32,171 bases of DNA from Chloroflexota bacterium. GTDB lineage: Bacteria > Chloroflexota > Anaerolineae > Caldilineales > Caldilineaceae. The notes below the pieces were generated by a model. That model was not told the DNA's origin and made no database searches. It worked only from the letters and a program-made list of their open reading frames with translations. This document shows positions 7,475 through 15,894 of the stretch, in pieces. The translations under genes were made by a program, and so were the position numbers. The first letter of the stretch is position 1; every line of letters starts with the position of its first letter. The DNA is taken from the NCBI GenBank assembly GCA_024277175.1, contig JAJRVT010000043.1, positions 1-32,171 of the forward strand. The letters run 5' to 3'.

Positions 7475-8503
7475 CTAGCTCCCTCCGCCTGCGCTCAGGC
7501 TGATGCGCGGGTCCAGGCGGGCGACGAGAATGTCGACCAGCAGGTTGACCAGCACGAAGACGATGCCGAAGCTGAGAATGACAGCCGAGATGGCGTTGAG
7601 GTCCTTGCTCAACATGGCGTTCATCCCGTAGCGGGAGAGTCCTGGCCAATTGAAGATCAATTCCACAAGAAAGGCGTTCCCCAACCCGGCGGCAAAGTCC
7701 ATCCCCACGATGGAGACGGTGGGGATCAGCGAAGGCTTGAGCAGAAAGCGCCGCATGATCAGCCCTTCGGAGACGCCCAGGGCCCGGGCGCTGGCGATGT
7801 AATCCTTGGTCAGATTGTCGGCCATGGACGAGCGGGTGATGCGCGCTTCCTGGGCCATGGAGGCCATGGCCAGCGCCAGGGCCGGCAGGATCAGATGGCG
7901 GATCGCGTCCCAGAAGGTCGCGAGATCGCCGATCAGCAGGGAGTCGATGGTGTAGAAGCCGGTCACCCGCGGCGGTGGTTCCACCCCGTTGCTCAGGCGA
8001 CCGATGGCGGGCAGCCAATCCAGCGCAAAGGCGAATATGAGGATAAAGATGATGGCGAAGACGAAGGAAGGCGTCACAATGCCCAGGTAGCTGAAGATGC
8101 GGATGATGTTGTCGATCCATTTGTCTTTATGGCGGGCCGCGATTGTGCCGAGCAGTAAAGCGCCCGTCAGCGAGATCGTGAGCGCGAAGAGAGCCAATTC
8201 CAGCGTAGCCGGAAAGAACTCGCGCACATCCTCGGCCACATTACGCCGGGTGACGAGGGAAATGCCGAAGTCGCCCTGGGCCGCGTCGCGCAGCCAGTAG
8301 CCGAACTGAACCGGGATCGGATCGTTCAGATGCATCTGCTCGCGCATATTGTCGACCACCCACTGGGGGGCGCGCGATCCCACGGCCAGCCGCACCGGGT
8401 CGCCCGGCATGATCCGGGCCACGGCAAAGATGACAATGGCCAGCCCCAGAATCACAAAGATGGCGTGGAATATGCGTTTGCCGATGAAGATGAGCAGGTT
8501 CAT
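7475..8503 (-). CDS. dppB: Peptide/nickel-type ABC importer permease (first)
   Basis: A 342-residue permease of the OppB/DppB type with the usual N-terminal helix (FIGKRIFHAIFVILGLAIVI), the MPGDPVRLAVG periplasmic motif right after it, and several later helices. The EAA coupling loop is ASARALGVSEGLIMRRFLL. The start is ATG at 8503; the ribosome site is weak. It is separated from the binding-protein gene by 105 bases that are mostly a palindromic repeat, and it is followed 2 bases after its TAG by dppC. Confidence 0.94.
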   Translation of the reverse strand: MNLLIFIGKRIFHAIFVILGLAIVIFAVARIMPGDPVRLAVGSRAPQWVVDNMREQMHLNDPIPVQFGYWLRDAAQGDFGISLVTRRNVAEDVREFFPATLELALFALTISLTGALLLGTIAARHKDKWIDNIIRIFSYLGIVTPSFVFAIIFILIFAFALDWLPAIGRLSNGVEPPPRVTGFYTIDSLLIGDLATFWDAIRHLILPALALAMASMAQEARITRSSMADNLTKDYIASARALGVSEGLIMRRFLLKPSLIPTVSIVGMDFAAGLGNAFLVELIFNWPGLSRYGMNAMLSKDLNAISAVILSFGIVFVLVNLLVDILVARLDPRISLSAGGGS

Positions 8504-8523
8504 AGGGTAGATCCGGTGGTCGG

Positions 8524-8602
8524 TTGAGATTGAGAGATTGGAGATTGGCTCTCCTGGGAGCGAGACCCAATCTTCAATCTCTCAATCTCGTAATCTCTCA
8601 AT
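8524..8602. repeat. Family 4 palindromic repeat, copy 1
   Basis: A roughly 79-bp imperfect palindrome between the binding protein and dppB. The left arm (TTGAGATTGAGAGATTGGAG) is mirrored by right-arm blocks CAATCTTCAATCTCTCAATC and CTCGTAATCTCTCAA. A diverged relative lies at 23105-23177. A hairpin after a binding-protein gene commonly lowers expression of downstream transporter genes; that role here is inference. Confidence 0.75.
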
Positions 8603-8608
8603 TGCTTT

Positions 8609-10264
8609 CTACTGATGCACACCGATGTTGGCGGCGTAGAGGAAGTAGCCGTTGAGCGGGCTGGCGTCGCCAGAGACGGCCGGCCAGTCGACGTAATCCT
8701 GATAGGCGTGCTTCTGCACTTGATCGTAGATGAAGAGAGAGGGCGCCTCTTCCGCGATCTGATCCTGAATCTCAGCATATTTGGCGAAGCGCTCAGCCTG
8801 ATCAATCGTGGTCAGCGAATCGTCGATGGCCGCGTCCAGCTCCTCATCCAGCAGCCATTCGTTCTGGGACCAGGTGGCCGCGGTGTCCGAGTGGTAGCGT
8901 TGTTTGAGGATCGGGCCGGCTTCGGGCAGATCGGCGGAAACGTAGATGGTCACAATGTGGGGGCTGGTCTCCTGGGCGCTGGTGTTTTCCACCACGCTCA
9001 GCCAAGGCGTCGAAACCACTTCCACCGGGATGCCGATTTCGGCCATGTTGGCCTGGAAAAGGAGGGCGAACTTCTCTTCATCCGGCACCTCGGAAATCCA
9101 GTGAATTTCCACCGGGTACTGATCCAGTTCATCGGCGTACTGGCATTGGGCCAACTCTTCGGCGGCCTTGTCCAGGTCCATGGAGAAGGTCATGACGTCA
9201 GGGTTGTGGCCACCGAGCGCTCTGGGGACCGGACCCTGGGACTGCTGGGTTCCCGGCCATTCCAGGCTGACGGCCGTGTCATAGTCGAAGGCGTAGGCCA
9301 TGGCCCGGCGGCAGTGGACGTCGTCCAGGGGCGCAAGGCGGGTGTTGAGCATGAAGTAGAACTCGGTGAAACTGGGCAACGCAGCGATCTCCACGCCTTC
9401 CAGTTCACCCAGGTTCTCCAGTGCATTGATGGATTGCCATTGGTCGCTGATCTCCAGTTCGCCGTTTGACATAAGCGTGCGCACGGTGGCCGCTTCGGTT
9501 GTGGCGATGAAGCGCACTTGGTCGGGAGCGTTTTCGACAAAATCGCCCCACCAGCCGTCGAACTTCTCCATCAGCAGGAATTCTTCGAGTTGGAAGTTGG
9601 CGACCTTGTAGGGACCGGAACCGGCGTCATTGGTCAAGAGCCAGTCCTTGCCAAAGTCGCCGTTGTCACCATAGGATCCCTCAGCCGCGGTGTTCGCGCG
9701 CACGAGATCTTCATTGAGGATGTACAGACGCACAAGACTGGGCAGGAAGAGGCCGGACGGCTCGGCAAGCGTAAATTCCACGGTGTAGTCATCCACTGCG
9801 TTCGCCCCGTCCACGCCGGAGAACATATAGCCATAGCCTTCGCCAATGGTTTGCAGGCGATTGAAACTATAGGCCACATCGCTGGCGGTCAGGTTGCTGC
9901 CATCGTGGAACTGGACATCCTGGCGCAGGTGGAAGGTCCAGGTCAGTCCATCGTCGGAGGTTTCCCACGATTCGGCTAGCCACGGCGAAATTGTGCCATC
10001 GGGGTTGGGGAAGACCAGCGTGTCGTAGAGGTTGACCAGCGCTGAACCGCTGGAAAAATCACTGCCGACCGCGGGATCGATAAAAGTCGGCCAGGAAAAG
10101 CTAACGCGCAACTGGCGGGATGCAACTTCGCCGGCGTCAGGGGCCGCGCTCGAAGCGCTCTCCCCGGAATCGGCGGCGGCCCCTGAATCAGCCGCAGGCG
10201 CGCCGCATGCGGCCAGCAGCAGCGCGAGGAGAAGCAGAAGTGAGAGAGCAACAATTCGTTTCAT
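8609..10264 (-). CDS. ABC importer solute-binding lipoprotein (SBP family 5)
   Basis: A 551-residue extracytoplasmic binding protein of the peptide/nickel/opine family. Residues 1-20 (MKRIVALSLLLLLALLLAAC) form a lipoprotein signal with lipobox LAAC and Cys20 as the lipidated residue, followed by an Ala/Ser/Gly/Asp linker. The mature part has the family signature region (SWETSDDGLTWTFHLRQDVQFHDG) and a typical C-terminal segment on repeated sampling of ligand lobes. I chose ATG at 10264 because AAGGAGG (10274-10280) stands 9 bases upstream; the frame upstream of it is not protein-like. It should deliver substrate to DppBCDF. Ligand identity cannot be read; the HyuA/HyuB context suggests a cyclic amide or short peptide-like compound. 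Confidence 0.94.
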   Translation of the reverse strand: MKRIVALSLLLLLALLLAACGAPAADSGAAADSGESASSAAPDAGEVASRQLRVSFSWPTFIDPAVGSDFSSGSALVNLYDTLVFPNPDGTISPWLAESWETSDDGLTWTFHLRQDVQFHDGSNLTASDVAYSFNRLQTIGEGYGYMFSGVDGANAVDDYTVEFTLAEPSGLFLPSLVRLYILNEDLVRANTAAEGSYGDNGDFGKDWLLTNDAGSGPYKVANFQLEEFLLMEKFDGWWGDFVENAPDQVRFIATTEAATVRTLMSNGELEISDQWQSINALENLGELEGVEIAALPSFTEFYFMLNTRLAPLDDVHCRRAMAYAFDYDTAVSLEWPGTQQSQGPVPRALGGHNPDVMTFSMDLDKAAEELAQCQYADELDQYPVEIHWISEVPDEEKFALLFQANMAEIGIPVEVVSTPWLSVVENTSAQETSPHIVTIYVSADLPEAGPILKQRYHSDTAATWSQNEWLLDEELDAAIDDSLTTIDQAERFAKYAEIQDQIAEEAPSLFIYDQVQKHAYQDYVDWPAVSGDASPLNGYFLYAANIGVHQ

Positions 10265-10536
10265 CGTGGCATTCCTCCTTGGATTGCGGAAAACAAAAAC
10301 GCGGTGATATGGATTGAATCGTGGGAATACATCAACAGGCACATAAGAAACGCGCTGATACGGGCGCTATTGGGCTGTTATGAAGGGGTGTACTTAGTAT
10401 AGGAGGAAATCAGTGTGAGTGCATCGGTCAAATGCAATATTCTTGGATGGGAGAAAAGACACATGACGAGCGGTGAGGCATGGTGCTTTTGACTCAGTTT
10501 TTTCCCGAAATGGCGTCTATAGAGGCTCGCGGCCAA
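10265..10536. other. Intergenic leader upstream of binding protein
   Basis: About 270 bases, less GC-rich than the genes, between the family 2 repeat and the binding-protein start. On the minus strand a TATACT hexamer and a TTGACC hexamer occur, but they are 24 bases apart, so I do not call a promoter. No protein-like frame is visible. A separate promoter for the transporter genes could still be here. Confidence 0.4.
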
Positions 10537-10619
10537 TAGAACGCGGATTAAGCGGATTGGGCGGATCTTCACGGATTTTTTATAAAGAATCCGGCTATTT
10601 CTGCTCAATCCCGGTTCTA
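10537..10619. repeat. Family 2 palindromic repeat, copy 2
   Basis: An imperfect palindrome running from TAGAACGCGG to CCGGTTCTA, with interior blocks AGCGGATTGGGCGGATCTTC and ACGGATTTTTT shared with the other family 2 copies. Its right end touches the TAA stop of hyuB copy 2 (10620-10622). It could act as a terminator or mRNA-stabilising hairpin at the 3' end of that gene. Confidence 0.8.
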
Positions 10620-12284
10620 TTATTCATGCAATCCATACACATCGCGAGCCTGCGCCGCCGTAATATACCCATTCTTCAGATCATCCTCCACCAACGCCCG
10701 CTCCCGCTGCATGGGATCGCCCCAGCCCGCGCCCGTGGCCGTCATGATCTGGATCACATCTCTCTTGTTGAGCGTCATGTTCGAGACGACCGAATAGCGT
10801 TCCCGCCGGCCGTCGGCGCGGCGAATGACGATGTGATTGGATGATCCCGCCTGCCCGCCTTCCAGGGGCCACGGTGGAACTTTTGACCGGGTGTAGGCTG
10901 CGGTGAGCCAGGCGCCATCAGCGCGGATGCGATAATCGATGCGCACGCCCTTGCCGCCCCGGTGCAGGCCGGCCCCGCTCTCCTCGTCATGGAAACCCAG
11001 ATATTCCACGGTCACGCCATAGCGGGCCTCGGCCACCTCGGCCGGACAGTTGTAGGTCTCGCCGTGGTTGGGGGAGAACTGGCCAGAGTTGCCATCCTTG
11101 CGGGCTGAACCGCCCCAGCCGCCGACCTCCGGCTCGATCACAGCATAGGGCCGCCCGGTGTCCGGGTGGATGCCGCCAAAAAGGGTGCCGCAGACCGATG
11201 CAAAGCCGCCCGCGGGCAGCCGATCGGGCATGGCCTGGGCCACGCAGTGCAGCACCAGATCGGTGATGCGAATGCTGATCTCGTAGTAGATGCCCATGGC
11301 CGCGGGAAAGGCGGGATCGAAGACGCTTCCCTCGCGCGTCAGCACCCTCATGGGGCGGAAGGTGCCGCCGTTGGCCCGCCGGTCCCCCGGTGAGGTGATG
11401 GCCTTGAACGCCATCTGACAGGCGCAGAGCGTTCGGTCCCGGCTGGCATTGTAGGGGCCGGGGTCCTGATCGGGGTTGTCGCGCAGGTCGATGATAAACT
11501 CGTCATCGCTGATGGTGACGGTGACGCTGTAGACTTGCCCATTGTCCTGTTCTTCGCTCAGGCTCCAGACGCCGTTCGGCAGTGCGGATAACGCCTTGAG
11601 GCTGACCCGTTCGCCGAAGTCCATATACGCGTCCACCGCGTGCAGAAAGATGGGTTTGCCATATTTTCCCACGATTTCGACAATGCGTCGCGCCCCCACG
11701 CGAACCGCGGCGATGCCTGCCCACAGATCGCCGATCAGAAAATCGGGCATGCGGCAGTTGGCGGTCAGGATGTCAAAGACTGAGCGGATCGGTTGACCGC
11801 CAGCGATCAATTTGACGCCGGGGATCCGCATGCCTTCCTGGAAAATTTCCGTGGCCTTGGGTGACATGGAGCCGGGGACCATGCCGCCCACGTCGTTCCA
11901 GTGGGCGATGTTGGCCGTCCAGGCCACGATTTCATCTTCAGCAAAGACCGGCATGGCCAGGATCATGTCGTTGAGGTGGGTGACGCCCCCATGATAGGGG
12001 TCGTTGATCAGAAAGACGTCCCCCGGCCCGATATCCCCCGGCTGGTCGAATTTATGGATCAATTGCTTGACGCTTTTGTCCAGTACGTTGACAAAGGCGG
12101 GAATGCCGGAGCCGGAGCCGGCCATCTCGCCGCTGCGGTCGGTGACGCCCGTTCCCATATCCAGCACCTCATAGATGATAGCGCTCATCGCGGTCCGGCG
12201 CATGGCCGCGAACATCTCATCGGCGACGGCCTGCAACGAATTCTGGATGATCTCAACCGTGATCGGGTCAAACGCGTGTGACAT
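10620..12284 (-). CDS. hyuB: Hydantoinase B/oxoprolinase family protein (copy 2)
   Basis: A 554-residue HyuB paralogue. It keeps the same landmarks as copy 1: NDPYHGGVTHLND, AHWNDVGGMVPGS, CRMPDF, GGWGGSARKDG and the DLKNGYITAAQARDVYG tail. The start at ATG 12284 has AAAGGAA 7 bases upstream and lies 15 bases after the response-regulator stop, so it probably shares a transcript with the two-component system. The two hyuB genes flank the whole transporter-hyuA block in direct orientation. One HyuA may work with both HyuB proteins, giving two substrate ranges, or one copy may be redundant; the sequence does not decide. Confidence 0.93.
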   Translation of the reverse strand: MSHAFDPITVEIIQNSLQAVADEMFAAMRRTAMSAIIYEVLDMGTGVTDRSGEMAGSGSGIPAFVNVLDKSVKQLIHKFDQPGDIGPGDVFLINDPYHGGVTHLNDMILAMPVFAEDEIVAWTANIAHWNDVGGMVPGSMSPKATEIFQEGMRIPGVKLIAGGQPIRSVFDILTANCRMPDFLIGDLWAGIAAVRVGARRIVEIVGKYGKPIFLHAVDAYMDFGERVSLKALSALPNGVWSLSEEQDNGQVYSVTVTISDDEFIIDLRDNPDQDPGPYNASRDRTLCACQMAFKAITSPGDRRANGGTFRPMRVLTREGSVFDPAFPAAMGIYYEISIRITDLVLHCVAQAMPDRLPAGGFASVCGTLFGGIHPDTGRPYAVIEPEVGGWGGSARKDGNSGQFSPNHGETYNCPAEVAEARYGVTVEYLGFHDEESGAGLHRGGKGVRIDYRIRADGAWLTAAYTRSKVPPWPLEGGQAGSSNHIVIRRADGRRERYSVVSNMTLNKRDVIQIMTATGAGWGDPMQRERALVEDDLKNGYITAAQARDVYGLHE

Positions 12285-12299
12285 GTTCCATTCCTTTAT

Positions 12300-12953
12300 T
12301 TACCCGTCAAGCGATGCGAACCCCTCACGCAGCGCGTAGAGCGCGGCCTGGGTCCGGTTGGCCAGATGAAGTTTGTCCAGAATATGGCCCACGTGATTGC
12401 GGACTGTGCGTTCGCTGATGCCGAGTTCGATGGCGATTTCCTGGTTGCTCAGCCCTTGAGCCACCCGTTCCAGCACTTCGATCTCGCGCCGGGTCAAGGC
12501 GTCCGGGGGCGCGGTATTGGCCGGCGCGTGGTGAACTTCCCGGATCAGCTTGAGGGCGACCGATGGGGCCAGGGATGATTCGCCTCCGTTGACGAAACGG
12601 ATGGCTTGCAGGAGATCGGTCGGGGAGGAATCCTTGAGCAGATACCCCAGCGCGCCGGCCTTGATGGCGGGAAAGACCTTGTCGTCGTCGACGAAACTGG
12701 TCAGGATCAGGATCCTGGCGTCAGGGTCGTTGGCCTTGATGTGGGTGATCGCTTCGATGCCGCCCATGTGTGGCATAATCAGATCGAGCAGGATCACATC
12801 GGGCGTCAATTCACGGGCAAGCCGTACGGCGTCGCGCCCATTATCGGCTTCTCCGATAATCTCCATGCCCGGTTCGGTTTTGATCAGCGCGTGCAGCCCC
12901 TTGCGCACCACGGCGTGATCATCGGCGATAAGCACTCGAATCGTTTCTGACAT
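12300..12953 (-). CDS. NarL/FixJ-type response regulator
   Basis: A 217-residue DNA-binding response regulator. The receiver domain (about residues 5-120) has the acidic pair Asp11/Asp12, phospho-acceptor Asp57 (VILLDLIMP), Thr85 and Lys107 (GYLLKD). The LuxR-type helix-turn-helix covers about 150-210 (LTRREIEVLERVAQGLSNQE, then SERTVRNHVGHIL). The start at 12953 lies inside the end of the histidine kinase gene (35-base overlap), which indicates co-translation with its cognate kinase. hyuB copy 2 follows after 15 bases, so the natural target is this catabolic operon; that is inference. Confidence 0.94.
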   Translation of the reverse strand: MSETIRVLIADDHAVVRKGLHALIKTEPGMEIIGEADNGRDAVRLARELTPDVILLDLIMPHMGGIEAITHIKANDPDARILILTSFVDDDKVFPAIKAGALGYLLKDSSPTDLLQAIRFVNGGESSLAPSVALKLIREVHHAPANTAPPDALTRREIEVLERVAQGLSNQEIAIELGISERTVRNHVGHILDKLHLANRTQAALYALREGFASLDG

Positions 12954-14541
12954 GAGGTTTCACTTTCCAGTCCTTCTGCGTGGCCGGTTCAACCGGCAGC
13001 GTGACAGTCACCTCGACGCCTTCTCCCGGCGCAGAGGCGATCGTCAGATTTCCGCCAATGTTGTGAACGCGCTCGGCCATGTTTTGCAGGCCCATGCCTC
13101 CTTGTGCGTCGATTTTGGCGGGATCATAGCCCACGCCGTTATCGGTGATCTTGACCTGCAAAGAGCCCTCATCCTGCCCAATCGTGACAGTGACCCTGCT
13201 TGCAGCACCGTGGCGCAACGTATTGTTGAGCGCTTCCTGAATAATGTGGTAAAGCTCCTGCTCGACAGCGGGGGGCAGCTCGTCAACAGCGTCAGCCGTG
13301 AAGATCGCCTTGACGCCAGCGCGTCGCTCCACAGCATCCAGCCGCAGTTGGATCGCCTCCACCAATCCCTCGGATTCGAGCGCGAGGGGGCGTAACTCGT
13401 GGAGCAGGAGCCGCATCTCTCGTAATGCATTCTGCGCGGTTGCACCCAAATCGATAAGATAGGCTTCGGTGTCCTCCAGGTCTCCGTTACGCAAGGCGCG
13501 CTGCCCCGCTTCGGCAAAGAGAGTCAGGCTGTAGAGGGATTGGGTGACGACATCGTGCAGATTGCGAGCCAGCCTCCGCCGCTCTTCCGCAACAGCCAAC
13601 TGGTGCGACTGTTGATATAGCCGGGCGTTCTCCACGGCGACGCCGATTTGACCTGCAATCGAGGTGAGCAGGTTCACTTCATCCTCGGTGAACTCCTGAT
13701 CGGCTTTGCGTAATACGCTGAAGACGCCACGGGTGCGGCCCTTGGTTCTCATGGGCACGCCAAGATAGGCGTGAAAGAGGCGATCCGGTACGTGGGCCGG
13801 CACATCATCCAATTCGGTGACGATGTTTGGGAGTGATACGGGGGCCTCCAGTTCAAAGACCCGGCCAATGATCTGTTCGCCGGGGCGCAATGATGTCAAT
13901 TCACTGATCGACGCTTCAGAGACGCCCGAATAGGCGGCCAGATAGAGTTCGGCGTTCTCATCATCCCAGAGGTGGATGAACCCTTTGGCCGATTTGATGG
14001 CCGGGAGAACCTGCTCCAGCGCGCGATCCAGTATCACCTCCAACTCCAGCGGGCCGGCAGTCGCCGACGCGACGTGATAGAGCACAGAGAGTTCATCGTG
14101 GGCTTCCTTCAGAGAGGCTGCGGCTTTCTTACGGTCGGTCATGTCATAGCCAAAAGTGATCGCCCCCTGAAATGCGCCCCTGTCGTCATAAATGGCGCGT
14201 GAACTCCAGGCGATGGTCTTCAGGCTGCCGTCCTTGCAACGGATCTCTGTTTCCCAATCCTCGACGCTCTCCTCGCCTGTCAGCAGTCCGGCCGCCCGGG
14301 TCACGATCATGTTGCGGTACTCTTCATCGGGGTAAAGCCACGTCCATATTTTCATATGGCACAGGACTTCTTCCCGTGAATAGCCGCTGATCTTTTCGGC
14401 CATGGAATTCCACAGAGTCAGGTTCAGATTTCTGTCATAGATGTTGAGCCAGACGTTGACATTTTCGATGATATTGTTTGAAACATCATTCCAGTGGAAG
14501 GCGACAATCTCGGCGTCATCCCTGGTCTGAATATCCTGCAT
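12919..14541 (-). CDS. Soluble PAS-GAF sensor histidine kinase (NarL-partner type)
   Basis: A 540-residue kinase with no membrane segment or signal peptide, so it senses in the cytoplasm. A PAS domain with PAC-like tail spans about 20-138 (WNSMAEKISGYSREEVL; ITFGYDMTDRKKA). A GAF domain spans about 150-310. The HisKA_3 dimerisation helix has the motif ERRRLARNLHD with phospho-acceptor His329. The ATPase domain shows the N box (QEALNNTLRHG, about 435-445), DNGVGYDP (468-474) and the glycine-rich GGMGLQNM (481-488). It overlaps the response regulator by 35 bases. GAGGGCAGG precedes the ATG. The first gene of the presumed hydantoin catabolic unit; the sensed ligand could be the imported compound or a product, but this is not proven. 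Confidence 0.94.
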   Translation of the reverse strand: MQDIQTRDDAEIVAFHWNDVSNNIIENVNVWLNIYDRNLNLTLWNSMAEKISGYSREEVLCHMKIWTWLYPDEEYRNMIVTRAAGLLTGEESVEDWETEIRCKDGSLKTIAWSSRAIYDDRGAFQGAITFGYDMTDRKKAAASLKEAHDELSVLYHVASATAGPLELEVILDRALEQVLPAIKSAKGFIHLWDDENAELYLAAYSGVSEASISELTSLRPGEQIIGRVFELEAPVSLPNIVTELDDVPAHVPDRLFHAYLGVPMRTKGRTRGVFSVLRKADQEFTEDEVNLLTSIAGQIGVAVENARLYQQSHQLAVAEERRRLARNLHDVVTQSLYSLTLFAEAGQRALRNGDLEDTEAYLIDLGATAQNALREMRLLLHELRPLALESEGLVEAIQLRLDAVERRAGVKAIFTADAVDELPPAVEQELYHIIQEALNNTLRHGAASRVTVTIGQDEGSLQVKITDNGVGYDPAKIDAQGGMGLQNMAERVHNIGGNLTIASAPGEGVEVTVTLPVEPATQKDWKVKPHVRNDSSAYRR

Positions 14542-14588
14542 CCTGCCCTCAATTCGAAATGGCTGTTCGCTGTTCTTCGGGATATACG

Positions 14589-14617
14589 ATCATATCGCGA
14601 CTCAGATTTTATTACAA
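14589..14617 (-). promoter_or_regulatory. Candidate sigma-70-like promoter for the kinase-regulator-hyu operon
   Basis: On the minus strand TTGTAA (14612-14617) and TATGAT (14589-14594) are separated by exactly 17 bases, inside a locally AT-rich stretch and 48 bases ahead of the kinase ATG. Four or five of six bases match consensus in each box. Confidence 0.55.
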
Positions 14618-14646
14618 GCGTGAAATTCACGGTAGTAACTTTTCGA

Positions 14647-14732
14647 TAGGTGCGTGCTTGTAGCCGCACGATCCGCGTTTATCCGAGAGGGGCATGGAAT
14701 CTGGGAGATGTGCGGCTGCAAGTCGCGCCTAC
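14647..14732 (+). repeat. Family 1 bipartite hairpin repeat, copy 2
   Basis: Two inverted hairpins (TAGGTGCGTGCTTGTAGC; right end CTGCAAGTCGCGCCTAC) around the same core as copy 1 (ATCCGAGAGGGGCATGGAAT). It sits in the 308-base divergent gap between the kinase gene and the PLP-enzyme gene. The rest of that gap is a C-rich leader to 14849 with a TATCAT hexamer at 14779-14784 but no convincing -35. Confidence 0.8.
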
Positions 14733-14849
14733 TCAATCCCCAATCTCTCCCCAATTTCCCCAACCATCCACTCTCGTCTATCATTGTGGGAACGAACGCC
14801 CCCGCGCCGCCACAACCAACTCCATCATCAACCCAGGAGACGGGAGCCC

Positions 14850-15881
14850 ATGAACCGAGAATCCACCCTTCAATCCGCCATCGACGCCCTGCCACGGATC
14901 TCGCTGGGGGAGCGGCGCACCCCTATGGAGCCGCTGCCTAGGCTGTCTGCGGCCTTGGGCGGGCCGCCCCTTTACATCAAGCGCGACGACCTGACCGGCC
15001 TGGCCTTCGGCGGCAACAAGACGCGCATGCTCGAATTCAGTCTCGCCGACGCCCGCGACAAGGGCGCGGACGTGATTGTCACTGGCATGGCGGTCCAGTA
15101 CAACTACTGTCGGCAGATGGCCGCGGCCTGCGCCAAACTGGGACTGGAGCTACATCTCCTGCTGCGCCCGGTGCGCGAGATCGACAGGACGCTGATCCAG
15201 GGCAACAACCTCCTGCAACGCCTCTTCGGCGCACAGGTCGAGGTGCTGGAAAGCAACGATCGGGCCGCGCAGCAGGCGGCCATCGAAGAACGCGCGGACC
15301 AACTGCGGGCCGATGGACGCAACGTCTATATCCCCCGCCAGGCTGACACCGTGGATCTGGATGCCATCGCCTACGCTGAGACCGCGCTGGAGATCGTCCA
15401 GGACTGTCGTGCGCTGGGCATCGAGCCGCGCCTGCTCTACACCGCTGCCGCGGACACCACCCAGGCCGGGCTGGTGCTGGGTTTCAAATACTTGCAAAGC
15501 CCCATCCACGTGCACGGGATCAACCCCTTCGAGGCCGGCCCGGAGCGGACGGAGGCCATGGCCGCCATGGCGACCATGGCGGCCCGCCGCCTCAATCTGG
15601 ATGTGACGTTTGATACGATCGATTTCGACAACGACGTCTCCTATGTGGGCGAGCGCTACGGCATTCCCACTGCGGAAGGGCTAGCAGCCATCCATACCGT
15701 AGCGCGCCAGGAGGGTATCCTGCTCGACCCGGTCTACACAGGCAAGGCCATGGCCGCGCTCATGGACGACATCCGCGCGGGCAAATTGCCCCCGGATGAG
15801 CCGGTGCTCTTCCTGCACACGGGCGGCGCGCCGGCGTTGTTTGGCTATGCGACGGATGTGCTGGCGAGTATGCCGGCATAA
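14850..15881 (+). CDS. PLP-dependent enzyme of D-cysteine desulfhydrase/ACC deaminase fold
   Basis: A 343-residue fold-type II PLP enzyme. Lys57 in FGGNKTRMLEF is the expected Schiff-base lysine. The C-terminal half has the family features YVGERYGIPTAEG, LDPVYTGKAMAAL and FLHTGGAPALF. Two places differ from the usual family: the QSNHxRQ motif with its active-site Ser reads QYNYCRQ (Tyr84 in the Ser position), and the glycine-rich phosphate loop usually like GSGGTQAGL reads AAADTTQAGL (199-208). The fold is clear but the reaction may not be cysteine desulfhydration or ACC deamination. I chose ATG 14850 behind AGGAGACGGGAGCCC; the longer frame upstream is repeat sequence. Divergent from the kinase operon. 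Confidence 0.85.
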   Translation: MNRESTLQSAIDALPRISLGERRTPMEPLPRLSAALGGPPLYIKRDDLTGLAFGGNKTRMLEFSLADARDKGADVIVTGMAVQYNYCRQMAAACAKLGLELHLLLRPVREIDRTLIQGNNLLQRLFGAQVEVLESNDRAAQQAAIEERADQLRADGRNVYIPRQADTVDLDAIAYAETALEIVQDCRALGIEPRLLYTAAADTTQAGLVLGFKYLQSPIHVHGINPFEAGPERTEAMAAMATMAARRLNLDVTFDTIDFDNDVSYVGERYGIPTAEGLAAIHTVARQEGILLDPVYTGKAMAALMDDIRAGKLPPDEPVLFLHTGGAPALFGYATDVLASMPA

Positions 15882-15894
15882 CGAAGACGCGTTC

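Noticed and set aside
7473-8120. N-terminal extension of the dppC reading frame to 8120
   Set aside because: The Arg/His/Gly-rich translation is the out-of-frame reading of dppB; a clear ribosome site and Met at 7472 give the normal DppC length.
7454-8158. 234-residue plus-strand frame opposite dppB
   Set aside because: Asp/Gly/Gln/His-rich composition typical of antisense frames; dppB on the other strand is unambiguous.
10378-10440. TTGACC and TATACT on the minus strand as a promoter of the binding-protein gene
   Set aside because: The spacing is 24 bases, too long for a sigma-70 promoter.
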